DNA of 64,000 nt from DATJFH01 sp035495815 (GCA_035495815.1 DATJFH010000011.1:1-64000), one strand, 5' to 3'. Positions 18,232-28,062 are shown, counted from the stretch's first letter. The notes: a model not told the origin generated them from the letters alone. Program-made: numbers and translations.

Positions 18232-21200
18232 ATGAGATTCTCGAGCGTGTGCGCCTGGTTGGGCGCTATTCTCCTTATGTTTCCGCTCCCGGGAAAGGCC
18301 CAAGTGGCCACGGGTACGATCAACATCACCGTCGCGGACGGCACTGGCGCCATGATCCCCGGCGCCTCGGTTACCGTCACCAATAACGGCACCGGGCTCG
18401 TCCGATCCGGACCCACCAGCGAGCGAGGGGAATTCAGCGTTCAATATCTGCCTGTAGGCCAATACTCCATCAGCGTGCAAACCGCCGGCTTCAAGAAGAC
18501 CACTATCGAACAGGTCGTGCTCCAGGTGGACCAGACGGCTTCGATCCGCGTCACCCTGCAGCCGGGCGAAGTCCGTGAAGTGATCGAAGTGAGGGAAGTG
18601 ACTTCAGCCCTCGAAGCGGAAACATCGTCGCTCGGCCAGGTGATCGAGAACAAGAAGATCCTGGAGCTGCCGCTCAACGGCCGGAATCCGTTTGCGCTGG
18701 GCCTGCTCGCGGGCAATACCACGCCACAGTTCGGGATGGGTACGAATCTGACATTCATCGCGGGCGGCGGCCGTTTTTCCGCCAACGAAGTCACGCTGGA
18801 CGGGGTCGACAACAATACCGTCTCCAACAACGGCTCCATCGGACGGAATGGAATCGCGGTGACGCCCTCCGTCGACGCGGTGCAGGAATTCAAGGTGAAG
18901 ACCAGCACCTTCTCCGCCGAATACGGCCACGCGGCGGGGGCCGTGATCAACGCCACCATCAAGAGCGGTACGAACCAGCTCCACGGCGCCATTTTCGAGT
19001 TCCTGCGCAACGACAAGCTGGACGCCGCCAATTTCTTCACCAATTCCGCAGGACAGGCGAAACCGGCGTTTCATCAGAACCAGTTCGGCGCCGCGGTAGG
19101 CGGACCGGTCGTGCGAAACCGGACTTTCTGGTTCGCCGATTACCAGGGGACCCGGGTTGCCAGAGCGGGCGGCAACTCCATCACCGATGTGCCGCCGGCC
19201 GCATTGCGCGCGGGCGATTTTTCCAGAGCGGGGGTGGTCATATACGATCCGGCCTCGCGCCGCCTCGGGCCGACCGGACTGGTGATCGCCGATCCCCTTC
19301 CAGGCAACATCATCCCGCAAAGCCAGATGAACGCCAGCTCGGTTGCCACCCAAGGATTGGTGCCGCTGCCGAATTTTGGAGCGCCGGGCGCTCTTTCGCG
19401 GAACTTCTTCTATGGACCGCCCCGGTCCTCGAACACCGACCAGGGCGACGTCCGCGTGGATCAGATACTTTCGGCCAAAGACAATCTGTTCGGCCGGTTT
19501 TCAATCTCCAAAAATTCCACGCCGGGCGTGGGCAGCTACCCGGGGTTCATCGGAGGCGGCTCGGACTCCATCGACAACAGCCAGCAGGCGGTCTTGTCCT
19601 ACATCCATATCTTCACGCCATCTTTAATCAATGAAGCCCGCTTCGGCTTCATCCGCCACAACGGCAGCTCTTTCGGCAACACCGGGGACGGCAGGGCCTT
19701 CGCAGCCGATCACAAGATCGCGACTCTGCCTTCGCCGCTGCCGGGATTTCCCGGGATCTCGTTCATTTACGCCGGAACCGTTTCCGGCTCGGCGGAGTTC
19801 AGCGGCTGGGGCGGCGGCGATCCGAATCTGAACGTGGAAAACCGCTTTCAGTGGTCTGACAACCTCAGCTGGACGCACGGACGCCATAGTTTGAAGATGG
19901 GGGCCGATCTTCGCCGCCAGCGTTTCGACGTTTTGAAAGGCGGTGTGGGCAGTTTTGTCTTCGCCTCGACTTTCACCTCCAGCTCGAATGCGCCGGGGTC
20001 CGGGTTGCCCTACGCCGACTTCCTCTACGGCTACCCGACCACCGAAGCCGGGAACGGGAACGCCATGCTCGATTGGGGCCGCCAGCGCTCCATCTATGGC
20101 GGCGCCTTCGTGCAGGACGATTGGAAAATCACCAACCGGCTGACCCTGAATCTCGGCCTGCGCTATGAGCTTTTTACGCAATGCGTGGACGCCCGCGATC
20201 TCGGCAGCCTGTTCAACATCAAGAACGGACAGTTCGCACTGCCGGGCAAAGACGGCTACAGCCGCGCGCTGGTGGCTGGCGACCACAACAATTTCGGGCC
20301 ACGCGCGGGTTTTGCCTGGCAGGCCTCCAAGAAACTCGTGCTGCGCGGAGGGTACGGAATTTTCTTCGGAGAGCGCGACCAGAATCAGCAGGTGACGCAA
20401 TTTTCCGGCAACTTTCCGAACGTCCCCGTGATTGCGTCGCCCACGATTACGGCGCAAAACACGGTGAGCCCGCCTTACACCATCAACACGCCGATACCGA
20501 TCGTGGCCGCGAGCGCGTCGCTCGAGGGGTTTACCGCCGCCAAGCCTTTTGTCGGGACCCTTCGATCGCAAGCCTTCGACCAGGCTGCCGACCCGATGGT
20601 GCATCAGTATAACTTCAATATCCAATATCAGCTTACCGATACCCTGGTGGTGGAAGCTTCTTACAGCGGACTGCTCGGCCGCGATCTTTCGAGCATGTTC
20701 ATCAACGTGAATCAGCTTCCCTTCCAAGCCGCAATACAGGGAAAGAACAGGCAGGCGGACCGGCCGTTCGCCAACATCAACGGGACCGTGATCCCGGTCT
20801 TTTCAAACGGCAGCAACAGCTACAACGCCTTCAATGTCCACATTGACAAGCGCTATTCCAAGGGGCTGGCGCTGCTGGTGAACTATACGATCCAGAAGAA
20901 CCTCGAAGCGCGCGGGTCCGGGCCCGATTCCTACACGCAGAACGGGACCAGCATCGCCATGGACACCTACAATCTTTCCCGGGAAAAGAGCGTCGCGCCC
21001 ATCGACGTGCCGCAGTTCCTTTCCGCCAGCGCCAGTTATGCGCTGCCGTTCGGGCCGGGACGTCCGTGGCTGTCTCACGGTCTGGCCGGAAAGCTCATCG
21101 GCGGCTGGCAGTTGAACGGCATCCTGAGCGTGCGGGGAGGCTTCCCGACCAACATCCGGACCAACGTGATTCCACCCATCTTCAATACGTTTAACGTGCC

Positions 21201-21612
21201 GGACGCGGTGGCCGGCCAGCCTCTGGTATTGAGCAATCACAGCGTGGACGGCTACTTCAATCCCGCCGCCTGGACGGTTCCCGGCACGACTCCGAGCATC
21301 ACCGGCGCTCCGATTCAACTGTTCGGAACCGCCGCGCAGCGGGCCGCGCGAGGTCCGGGATCCAGAAATCTGGATGGATCCGTCTTCAAGAATTTCAATT
21401 TCACCGAACGCCATTATCTGCAGTTCCGCGCGGAATTTTTCAACTCCACCAACACCCCGACCTTCTACCTGCCGGCGGCCAGCAGCGCCGCGCTCACTTG
21501 CATCGGACCGGCCGGACGGGCGTGCAATGCGGGCAATCCGAACTTCGGAAAGCTGACCACCGGAACCGCCACCGGACGCCAGATTCAGTTCGGCTTGAAG
21601 TACTACTTTTAG
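18232..21612 (+). CDS. Oar-like TonB-dependent outer-membrane receptor (3)
   Basis: A 1126-residue receptor. The signal peptide is MRFSSVCAWLGAILLMFPLPGKAQ; a carboxypeptidase-regulatory-like domain follows (about 25-110, GTINITVADGTGAMIPGA), then a plug with GGGRFSANEVTLDGVDNNT and EYGHAAGAVINATIKSG, then the barrel ending GLKYYF. ATG 18232 is chosen because AGGAG lies 7 nt upstream and the signal peptide begins there, rather than ATG 18181. The GH42 gene starts 25 bp downstream with its own strong ribosome-binding site, so receptor and glycosidase are very likely co-transcribed. The ligand is probably the substrate or product of that enzyme. Confidence 0.88.
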   Translation: MRFSSVCAWLGAILLMFPLPGKAQVATGTINITVADGTGAMIPGASVTVTNNGTGLVRSGPTSERGEFSVQYLPVGQYSISVQTAGFKKTTIEQVVLQVDQTASIRVTLQPGEVREVIEVREVTSALEAETSSLGQVIENKKILELPLNGRNPFALGLLAGNTTPQFGMGTNLTFIAGGGRFSANEVTLDGVDNNTVSNNGSIGRNGIAVTPSVDAVQEFKVKTSTFSAEYGHAAGAVINATIKSGTNQLHGAIFEFLRNDKLDAANFFTNSAGQAKPAFHQNQFGAAVGGPVVRNRTFWFADYQGTRVARAGGNSITDVPPAALRAGDFSRAGVVIYDPASRRLGPTGLVIADPLPGNIIPQSQMNASSVATQGLVPLPNFGAPGALSRNFFYGPPRSSNTDQGDVRVDQILSAKDNLFGRFSISKNSTPGVGSYPGFIGGGSDSIDNSQQAVLSYIHIFTPSLINEARFGFIRHNGSSFGNTGDGRAFAADHKIATLPSPLPGFPGISFIYAGTVSGSAEFSGWGGGDPNLNVENRFQWSDNLSWTHGRHSLKMGADLRRQRFDVLKGGVGSFVFASTFTSSSNAPGSGLPYADFLYGYPTTEAGNGNAMLDWGRQRSIYGGAFVQDDWKITNRLTLNLGLRYELFTQCVDARDLGSLFNIKNGQFALPGKDGYSRALVAGDHNNFGPRAGFAWQASKKLVLRGGYGIFFGERDQNQQVTQFSGNFPNVPVIASPTITAQNTVSPPYTINTPIPIVAASASLEGFTAAKPFVGTLRSQAFDQAADPMVHQYNFNIQYQLTDTLVVEASYSGLLGRDLSSMFINVNQLPFQAAIQGKNRQADRPFANINGTVIPVFSNGSNSYNAFNVHIDKRYSKGLALLVNYTIQKNLEARGSGPDSYTQNGTSIAMDTYNLSREKSVAPIDVPQFLSASASYALPFGPGRPWLSHGLAGKLIGGWQLNGILSVRGGFPTNIRTNVIPPIFNTFNVPDAVAGQPLVLSNHSVDGYFNPAAWTVPGTTPSITGAPIQLFGTAAQRAARGPGSRNLDGSVFKNFNFTERHYLQFRAEFFNSTNTPTFYLPAASSAALTCIGPAGRACNAGNPNFGKLTTGTATGRQIQFGLKYYF

Positions 21613-21637
21613 CGTCAGGCCCAAAGGAGCAGCCGCG

Positions 21638-23803
21638 ATGAAACGAATCCCCTTGGCGTGTCTCGTCCTGTTGTCCGCGGTCTTGGCGCCGGACGTCCAG
21701 GCGCAGGAAAAACCTCTGCCGGATCCGGTATTCCCGTTCGGCGCGGTGTACTTCCGCAAATCGAACCCGCCGGAGCCGGATTGGGAGCGCGACCACCAGA
21801 CCGCGGCCCGGATGGGAGTCAATATCTTCCGCCACTGGTTCATGTGGGCCTCGGTCGAAAACGCGCCGGGCCGCTACGACTGGCGGGATTACGACCGCAT
21901 GGTGGAGCTTGAAGGCAGGAACAACATCAAGGTGGTCATCGCCGAAATCGTCAACGGCGCGCCGGAGTGGATGTGGGACAAGTTCCCGCACGCCCGGCAG
22001 ATCAATGCCGACGGTTCCGAGAGCTACCCCTCGGTGAGCGGCAGCAGCGCCACCAGCAGCGCGCCGCTGTGTCTGGACAATGAGGATGTGCTCAATGCGG
22101 CCGGCAAATTCCTGGCCGCGATGGTGGAGCGTTATCGCGACAAGCCCGCGACGCTGGGCTACGACGTGTGGAACGAAGGCCACGTCCCGGAATGCCTCTG
22201 CCCGGCCACGCAGGCCAGATTCCGCGAGTGGCTGAAGGCAAAATACGGCACCCTCGAAGCTCTCGGCAAAGCCTGGCATCGCTACAGCTACGCCAATTGG
22301 GAATCCGTGCGTCCGCCGCGCGGCGCGGGAGGTTATCCCGACTCCCTCGACTGGCTGGCGTTCCGCCGCGACAACGCCATGCGTCTGCTCAAATGGCGCA
22401 CGGGCCTGATCCGCCGGCTCGACAAGCGAAACAAGATCACCGCGCACAGCACCGGCCTGCTCACCGAGATCGAGTGGCGTACCGCGGCCGAAGTGGATTC
22501 GTACGGCTACACGTGGGTGGCTTCGCGCCACGGCAACGATCCGTGGATGCAGTTCCAGGCCGTGGACGTGGTGCGCGCGGGCTCGCGCGGCAAGCCGTTC
22601 TGGCATGCGGAAGCAACCGGAGGGCCGCTGTGGCTGCAGCCGCAGGTGATCAACCGCCCGCTCGAAGACGGCCGCAGCTCGGACGATAAAGACGTCCGCG
22701 TGTGGAGCATGATCGACATGGCCGCCGGCGCCACGGGCATCCTCTTCACCCGCTGGCGCCCCCTGCTCGACGGCCCGCTGTTCGGCGCGTTCGGCCCCAT
22801 GGGGATGGATGGCTCGGTTACGCCGCGGGCCGAGATGGCCGGCAAGCTGGCTCGCTGGACCAACTCGCATGCGGACATCTGGAAGTCACGGCCCGTCCGG
22901 GGCGACGTGGGCATCGTCTTCGTTCAGGAATCCGCGGACTTCAGCGCCGTCCAGGGCGGAGAGGGCGGATCGGGAAGAACCGGAGGCCGGCGCCCGGGCG
23001 CCGAGGGCGGAGCCAATTACGTGCAATCCGCCCAAGGGGCGTACCAGGCGTTCTTCGACTCGAATATCCAGGCCGATTTCGTGGGCATCGACGACATCGG
23101 GGAATATCCGATGATTTACCTCCCCTATCCCGAAATGCTGCGTAAAGCGACCGCGGATAAGCTGCGTGACTACGTAACCAAGGGCGGCAAGCTGGTCAGT
23201 GAAGGCTGTCCCGGATACTTCGGGGACGGCGGTTCCGTCGGAGCGGTTCAGCCCAACCTCGGTCTGGACGAAGTGTTCGGCGCCCGCGAGACCTATGTCC
23301 AGTTCACGCCGGACCTGCTCGGAAAACTGACCCTCCAAGTGCGGGACCACCAGATCGGGGGCCAGTACTTCCTGCAGGAGTACAGGCTGGCGGGCGGGCA
23401 GGCTGCGGGCCACTATGCCAACGGCCACATCGCGGCCGTCGAGCACGCATTCGGAAAGGGCAAGACTTTGCTCATCGGCTCCTTCCCGGGCGGGAGTTAC
23501 TACCGGCGCCACGCCGCGGGAACGCGTGAATTCTTCGCCGGCCTGCTCGCCTGGAGCGGCGTCCGGCAGCATGTGCAATCCAGCGATCCCGCTGTGAAAG
23601 CCCGCTTGCACCGGGGCCCCGGCGGCGCGTATCTCTGGGTAATCAATCCCACGCGGACGGCGCGCAACGTCAAGCTCTCGCTGGCCTCGCACTTTCAACG
23701 GGCGGAGGATCTGTGGCAGGAATCCAGCCGCCCGTCGCTCAGCGGCGCCACCCTGTCTGTCGCGGTCGAGGACCGGAACGCCGCCGTGATCCGGCTGGAA
23801 TAA
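21638..23803 (+). CDS. GH42-type beta-galactosidase-like glycosidase, exported
   Basis: A 721-residue protein with a signal peptide (MKRIPLACLVLLSAVLAPDVQA). Residues 34-420 form the GH42-type TIM barrel: FGAVYF near the first strand, E180 in GYDVWNEGH as the likely acid/base and E325 in FWHAEATGGP as the likely nucleophile. The following 280 residues contain the trimerisation-like and C-terminal beta domains (ITYLPYPEM-like region at about 485-500, then KGKTLLIGSFPGGSY). It should release galactose or a related sugar outside the cytoplasm. AAGGAG lies 9 nt before the ATG. It forms an operon with the Oar receptor upstream. Substrate specificity cannot be deduced, as GH42 also has arabinosidase-like members. 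Confidence 0.85.
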   Translation: MKRIPLACLVLLSAVLAPDVQAQEKPLPDPVFPFGAVYFRKSNPPEPDWERDHQTAARMGVNIFRHWFMWASVENAPGRYDWRDYDRMVELEGRNNIKVVIAEIVNGAPEWMWDKFPHARQINADGSESYPSVSGSSATSSAPLCLDNEDVLNAAGKFLAAMVERYRDKPATLGYDVWNEGHVPECLCPATQARFREWLKAKYGTLEALGKAWHRYSYANWESVRPPRGAGGYPDSLDWLAFRRDNAMRLLKWRTGLIRRLDKRNKITAHSTGLLTEIEWRTAAEVDSYGYTWVASRHGNDPWMQFQAVDVVRAGSRGKPFWHAEATGGPLWLQPQVINRPLEDGRSSDDKDVRVWSMIDMAAGATGILFTRWRPLLDGPLFGAFGPMGMDGSVTPRAEMAGKLARWTNSHADIWKSRPVRGDVGIVFVQESADFSAVQGGEGGSGRTGGRRPGAEGGANYVQSAQGAYQAFFDSNIQADFVGIDDIGEYPMIYLPYPEMLRKATADKLRDYVTKGGKLVSEGCPGYFGDGGSVGAVQPNLGLDEVFGARETYVQFTPDLLGKLTLQVRDHQIGGQYFLQEYRLAGGQAAGHYANGHIAAVEHAFGKGKTLLIGSFPGGSYYRRHAAGTREFFAGLLAWSGVRQHVQSSDPAVKARLHRGPGGAYLWVINPTRTARNVKLSLASHFQRAEDLWQESSRPSLSGATLSVAVEDRNAAVIRLE

Positions 23804-23881
23804 CGGCATTGATCACTTGACATAACCACCTCATGGGAATGATCTGGTCTACGCACCGGGTCCGCATCGGTCACCCCGATC

Positions 23882-23902
23882 AGGAAGTGTCGGATGCTTC
23901 CT
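23882..23902. terminator. Hairpin between convergent genes, weak terminator candidate
   Basis: Arms AGGAAG (23882-23887) and CTTCCT (23897-23902) pair perfectly over 6 bp across a 9-nt loop in the gap between the GH42 gene and the convergent thiamine-diphosphate enzyme gene. It is followed by only a short T-containing stretch, so termination is a weak inference. Confidence 0.3.
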
Positions 23903-23917
23903 TAACCCGGATGGGCC

Positions 23918-25573
23918 CTACTTCTTGCCGCTGAGCTGCCACTGCGTGAACGGCGATCGGACTCCGCGCACGTTGACGTTGAGGCAGTACGGAATGCCGG
24001 ACGAAAACGCGCGCTCGACCGCCGGACGCACCTGATCCAGCCTGTCGACGGTTTCGCCGCCGCCCCCGAAGCCCCGCATCACCTCGTCGTACCGGGTACG
24101 GCGGAGCTCGCAGGCGACCGTCGAGCCCGCGGTGGCGCCCTGCAGCTCGCGCTCCAGGCCCCAGCCCGCGTCGTTGCCGACGATCATCACCACCGGCAGC
24201 TTGTGCCGCACGGCGGTGTCCATCTCCGCGATATAGAAGCCGAGGGAGCCGTCGCCGGTGATGAGGACAACCGGCTTCCCTGGATTCGCCCACTGCATCG
24301 CCAGGCTGTTGGGCAGCGCCGAGCCGATGGTTCCCAGGGGACCGAGCCTGACCCAGCGGCCGGGATGCAGGGCGGGCAGCGTCGCGCGGCCCCAATGCAC
24401 CACGTCGCCGCCGTCCCAGGCATAGTAGACGTCCTGCGGCAGCCACTTCTTCAGCTCGGCGTAAAAAGCGGCCGGGTGCATCTCCGAGCCGCGGTCCTGA
24501 GCGGCTTCTGCCAGCTTGGCTTCCCAGTCGCGGCGCAACTGCCTCAGGCGATCGATCCAGGGGAGCGGCGTCCAGGCCTTTTCACCTGCTTCCGCCAGCA
24601 GGGCCCGCAGCGTCGATTTCACGTCGGCCCAGATGCCGACTTCGAGCCGGCGGTTCATTCCGAGCTCCGGCGCGTGGATGTCCACCTGAATGAATTTCGC
24701 CGCCGGTCCGAACAAGCGCGGCCCACCGAGGGCCAGGCGATAGTCGAAGCGCTTGCCAAGCACCAGGAACAGGTCCGCTTCCTTGAAGGCGGCGTGGACG
24801 GCCTGGTTCAGCGCTGGATCGGCGTATCCCATACAGAGCGGGTGCTCGTCGGACACCACGCCCTTCGCCATCGTGATGGTGTAGAGCGGCAGCGAGGTAC
24901 GCTCGACGAATTGGCGCAGCTCTTGGGCGGCATCGGCCCACCACACGCCGCTCCCGGCGATGATCACCGGCCTTTGAGCGGCCCGCAGCAGACTCATTGC
25001 CCGCTCGATTTCACGCGAGCCCGGAGCGGGCGCGCCTTCGTCGACGGGCTGCGGCAGCGCGGCAGGCGCGTCCGTCTTGGCCAGGAACAGATCCACCGGA
25101 ATGGTCAGGTGCACCGCGCCTTTGCGGCCGGTATTGGCCTCCTGGTAAGCCTTTCCCATGTAGAAAGGGATCTGGGCCGCGGCCGGCACTTCGGCCGCCC
25201 ACTTGGCTACCGGCTTCGCCATCCCTACCTGGTCGATGTCCTGAAACGCGCCGCGCCCGGCGGCTGCGGACGCGCGGCTGCCGCTGACGGCGATCAGCGG
25301 GCTGGCGGCCAGATTGGCGGTGGCGATGCCGGTGAGCGAATTGGTGTGCCCCGGTCCGCCCGTCACCAGCGAGATCGCCGGCTTGCGCGAGAGCCGGCCC
25401 CAGGCGTCGGCTGCGTGGGTTACGCCGGACTCGTGGCGCATGTCCAGGATCTCCAGCCCGTGCCGCGCGGCCACCGCAAGGGCCTCGTTCAGGTGATCGC
25501 CCACCAGTGTGACGATACGGTTGATTCCCAGCTCTTTGATCGATTGAACGAACAGTTCCGCTCCGCTTGGCAT
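23918..25573 (-). CDS. Thiamine-diphosphate-dependent enzyme, acetolactate-synthase-like
   Basis: A 551-residue protein with the three-domain layout of the acetolactate synthase / pyruvate decarboxylase family. The N-terminal pyrimidine-binding domain carries the catalytic glutamate in RHESGVTHAADAWGR. A central nucleotide-fold domain follows. The C-terminal domain has the diphosphate-binding motif GDGSLGFYIAEMD ... IVGNDAGWG (GDG with about 25 residues to ND). There is no ilvN-type regulatory subunit nearby, so a role in branched-chain synthesis is doubtful; 2-hydroxyacyl-CoA lyase, sulfoacetaldehyde or benzoylformate chemistry is equally possible. Its ATG shares two bases with an unused upstream ATG of galE. 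A TAGGAT hexamer ends 9 nt before the start, and AGGA could act as a ribosome-binding site. Confidence 0.85.
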   Translation of the reverse strand: MPSGAELFVQSIKELGINRIVTLVGDHLNEALAVAARHGLEILDMRHESGVTHAADAWGRLSRKPAISLVTGGPGHTNSLTGIATANLAASPLIAVSGSRASAAAGRGAFQDIDQVGMAKPVAKWAAEVPAAAQIPFYMGKAYQEANTGRKGAVHLTIPVDLFLAKTDAPAALPQPVDEGAPAPGSREIERAMSLLRAAQRPVIIAGSGVWWADAAQELRQFVERTSLPLYTITMAKGVVSDEHPLCMGYADPALNQAVHAAFKEADLFLVLGKRFDYRLALGGPRLFGPAAKFIQVDIHAPELGMNRRLEVGIWADVKSTLRALLAEAGEKAWTPLPWIDRLRQLRRDWEAKLAEAAQDRGSEMHPAAFYAELKKWLPQDVYYAWDGGDVVHWGRATLPALHPGRWVRLGPLGTIGSALPNSLAMQWANPGKPVVLITGDGSLGFYIAEMDTAVRHKLPVVMIVGNDAGWGLERELQGATAGSTVACELRRTRYDEVMRGFGGGGETVDRLDQVRPAVERAFSSGIPYCLNVNVRGVRSPFTQWQLSGKK

Positions 25574-25595
25574 GAATCTGCCATCCTACTACAAT
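25567..25595 (+). promoter_or_regulatory. Near-consensus promoter for a leaderless galE
   Basis: TTGGCA (25567-25572, 5 of 6) and TACAAT (25590-25595, 5 of 6) are exactly 17 bp apart. Transcription should begin about 7 nt downstream, at the GTG at 25602. The -35 element overlaps the start codon of the divergent thiamine-diphosphate enzyme gene. Confidence 0.65.
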
Positions 25596-25601
25596 CGGGT
25601 G

Positions 25602-26603
25602 GTGACCTCCTCCCAAGAGATTCCGATACTGGTTACCGGCGGCGCCGGATACATCGGATCCCACACGACCAAAGCGCTGCTCGACCACGGCTACGACGTT
25701 ACGGTGGTGGACGATCTTTCGCGAGGCTACCGCCACAACGTAGCGGCGGACCGGCTGGAGGTCATGAACCTCTCGGACACCGGCGGGCTGACACGAATCC
25801 TGACGGAGAAATCCGTGGCCGCGGTTATCCATTTTGCGGCTTACATCGCGGTGGGCGAGTCTACCGTGAAACCCGAGCTGTACTTCCAGAACAACGTGGG
25901 CGGGTCGCTCTCCCTGCTAACCGCCATGGTTCGCGCCGACGTGCGCAACCTGGTATTTTCGTCCACGGCGGCCGTTTACGGGATGCCCGCTGCGAGCCCG
26001 ATCACCGAGGATTTTCCGCTGAACCCGATCAATCCCTACGGCGAATCCAAGCTCATGGTGGAAAAGATGCTGCGCTGGTTCGACGGGGCCCATGATCTTC
26101 GGAGCATCTCGCTGCGGTACTTCAATGCTTCCGGGGCGGACCCTGCAGGCGTCCTGGGAGAAGAGCACGAGCCGGAGACGCATCTGATCCCGCTCATCCT
26201 GCGCGCCGTGAAGACCGGCCGGCCGGTCACCATCTTCGGAGTCGACTACCCCACGCCGGACGGCTCCTGCATTCGCGACTACATTCACGTGATGGATCTG
26301 GCGGAGGCGCATGTGGTCGCGCTCGAGACGCTGCTGGGGGGCGGGCGGTCAGATCGATTCAACGCCGGAACCGGGACCGGGCACAGCGTGCTTGAAGTGA
26401 TTCGCGCGGTGGAGCAGGTCACCGGGAAGAAGGCGCCCTATACCGTCGGCGCGCGGCGGGAGGGGGATCCGCCGGCCCTGGTGGCGGATTCCACCAGGCT
26501 GCAGAAGACGCTGGGATGGAAGCCGCGCTACACTGATCTTCTCGACATTGTGGCCACCGCCTGGACGTTCGAGAAGAACCACGCCGGAGTTAAGATAACT
26601 TAG
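25602..26603 (+). CDS. galE: UDP-glucose 4-epimerase
   Basis: This 333-residue short-chain-dehydrogenase-fold enzyme interconverts UDP-glucose and UDP-galactose using bound NAD. GGAGYIGSHT is the NAD-binding loop, SSTAAVYG carries the catalytic serine, and NPYGESKLMVE has the Tyr-xxx-Lys pair. RYFNASGADPAG and GSCIRDYIHVMDLAEAH complete the family signature. I place the start at GTG 25602 (GTG 25599 is the alternative). The ATG at 25572 lies upstream of the -10 box TACAAT and inside the promoter, so it cannot be on the transcript. It may process galactose released by the GH42 enzyme encoded upstream, or supply cell-surface sugars. Confidence 0.92.
   Translation: MTSSQEIPILVTGGAGYIGSHTTKALLDHGYDVTVVDDLSRGYRHNVAADRLEVMNLSDTGGLTRILTEKSVAAVIHFAAYIAVGESTVKPELYFQNNVGGSLSLLTAMVRADVRNLVFSSTAAVYGMPAASPITEDFPLNPINPYGESKLMVEKMLRWFDGAHDLRSISLRYFNASGADPAGVLGEEHEPETHLIPLILRAVKTGRPVTIFGVDYPTPDGSCIRDYIHVMDLAEAHVVALETLLGGGRSDRFNAGTGTGHSVLEVIRAVEQVTGKKAPYTVGARREGDPPALVADSTRLQKTLGWKPRYTDLLDIVATAWTFEKNHAGVKIT
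26591..26596 (+). promoter_or_regulatory. -10 hexamer TAAGAT before the amidohydrolase gene
   Basis: TAAGAT lies inside the last codons of galE and ends 9 nt before ATG 26606. There is no Shine-Dalgarno sequence between. This fits a very short leader or leaderless transcript. Confidence 0.4.
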
Positions 26604-26605
26604 CC

Positions 26606-27901
26606 ATGAAAACATCCGTTTTGATTTCGATTGTGCTGCTGGGCGCATCCGCCGCGGCGCAGGATTACGATCTGCTCCTTAAGGGGGGCCACGTGATCGA
26701 CGGCAGGAACAAGATCAGCGGCGTTCGGGACGTCGCGATCAAAGACGGAAAGATCGCCGCGGTCGCCGCCCGCATCGACCCGGCGAAGGCGCACAAGGTG
26801 GTCAACGTGGCCGGCCTCTACGTCACGCCGGGGCTGGTCGATATTCACGTGCACGTTTATGCCGGCACCGGTCAGCGGGGCGCGTACTCAGGCGACAACA
26901 GCGTGTACCCAGACGGATTCACGCTGCGCAGCGGGGTGACGACGGTGGTGGACGCGGGCAGTTCCGGGTGGCGCAATTTTCCGGATTTCAAAGACAAAGT
27001 CATCGACCGCTCGAAAACGCGGGTGCTGGCGCTGCTGAACATTGTGGGCAAGGGCATGGGCGGCGGCGCTATCGAGCAGGACACCGGAGACATGGACGCG
27101 GCCGCGACCGCGGCGCAGGCGAAAAAGTACAAGGACACCGTGGTCGGGGTAAAGACCGCTCACTTCAGCGGGCCGGAGTGGATCGCGGTGGACCGGGCCG
27201 TGGAGGCCGGCAAAGCCGCGAATATCCCGGTGATGGTTGATTTCGGCACGTTCCGCGCGGAGCGTCCTTTTCAGGATCTGGTATTGAAGCACCTGCGTCC
27301 CGGGGACATCTACACCCATACCTACCTGGGCGCGGTTCCCATGCTGGACAGCGCCGGCAAGGTCAACCCGTATTTGTTCGAGGCCCGCAAGCGGGGGATT
27401 ATTTTCGATGTCGGCCATGGCGGCGGAAGTTTTCTGTTCCGCCAGGCGGTTCCCGCCGTGAAGCAGGGCTTCATCCCGGATTCCATTTCGACGGACCTGC
27501 ACATCGGCAGCATGAACGCGGGGATGAAAAACATGCTGAACGTGATGTCGAAGTTCCTCAACATCGGGATGTCGCTCGACGAGGTCATTCTGCGGTCCAC
27601 GTGGCATCCGGCCCGCGAAATCAAGCGCGAGGAGTTCGGGAATCTCTCGGTGGGCTCGCCCGCCGACGTAGCGGTGCTGAGCCTGCAAAAAGGGAACTTC
27701 GGCTTCGTGGACATCTACGGGGCCCGGATGAAGGGCGCACAAAAGCTGGTGTGCGAGGCTACCCTGCGCGACGGCATGGTAGTCTACGATCTGAACGGCA
27801 TCACCCGGGAGGATTGGAACAAGCTGGGCAACTACGGCTCACAAGGCGACCGGCGCTGGGACGGGACGCTGAGCGAGTCGGTGCGAGCGAGAAAGAAGTA
27901 G
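26606..27901 (+). CDS. Exported amidohydrolase/deacetylase-family metallohydrolase
   Basis: A 431-residue TIM-barrel hydrolase with a signal peptide (MKTSVLISIVLLGASAAAQ). The metal site is complete: H81 and H83 in DIHVHVYAG, K183 in VGVKTAHFSG (the lysine that is carboxylated in this superfamily), H238 in YTHTYLG, H271 in DVGHGGGSF and D297 in SISTDLHIG. This pattern belongs to the dihydroorotase / D-aminoacylase / uncharacterised deacetylase branch. Location outside the cytoplasm argues against nucleotide synthesis and for hydrolysis of an N-acyl or cyclic amide. It starts 2 bp after galE but has its own -10-like TAAGAT. The substrate is unknown. Confidence 0.85.
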   Translation: MKTSVLISIVLLGASAAAQDYDLLLKGGHVIDGRNKISGVRDVAIKDGKIAAVAARIDPAKAHKVVNVAGLYVTPGLVDIHVHVYAGTGQRGAYSGDNSVYPDGFTLRSGVTTVVDAGSSGWRNFPDFKDKVIDRSKTRVLALLNIVGKGMGGGAIEQDTGDMDAAATAAQAKKYKDTVVGVKTAHFSGPEWIAVDRAVEAGKAANIPVMVDFGTFRAERPFQDLVLKHLRPGDIYTHTYLGAVPMLDSAGKVNPYLFEARKRGIIFDVGHGGGSFLFRQAVPAVKQGFIPDSISTDLHIGSMNAGMKNMLNVMSKFLNIGMSLDEVILRSTWHPAREIKREEFGNLSVGSPADVAVLSLQKGNFGFVDIYGARMKGAQKLVCEATLRDGMVVYDLNGITREDWNKLGNYGSQGDRRWDGTLSESVRARKK

Positions 27902-28062
27902 GAAGCGGGCAGGCTCAGGCCTGTTGTCGGCCGGGAGCAAAAACGAACCTCCGCTTCGGCCCTCGAACCTCATTCGGTGACGCCCGCAGGGTGCGATTGC
28001 GACGAGGTTCCCCGGCGGGCGAAGCGCTTCCTCTTTGGCATACACTGAATTTCGGTGCATCC

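Noticed and set aside
25572..25601. ATG 25572 as galE start
   Set aside because: It lies upstream of the TACAAT box and inside the promoter, so it would not be on the transcript; the conserved protein starts later.
24203..26095. Long open frame of 630 codons on the plus strand
   Set aside because: It is antisense to the thiamine-diphosphate enzyme and then out of frame with galE; its translation is R/G/A/H-rich with no domain. It is a shadow of GC-rich codon usage.
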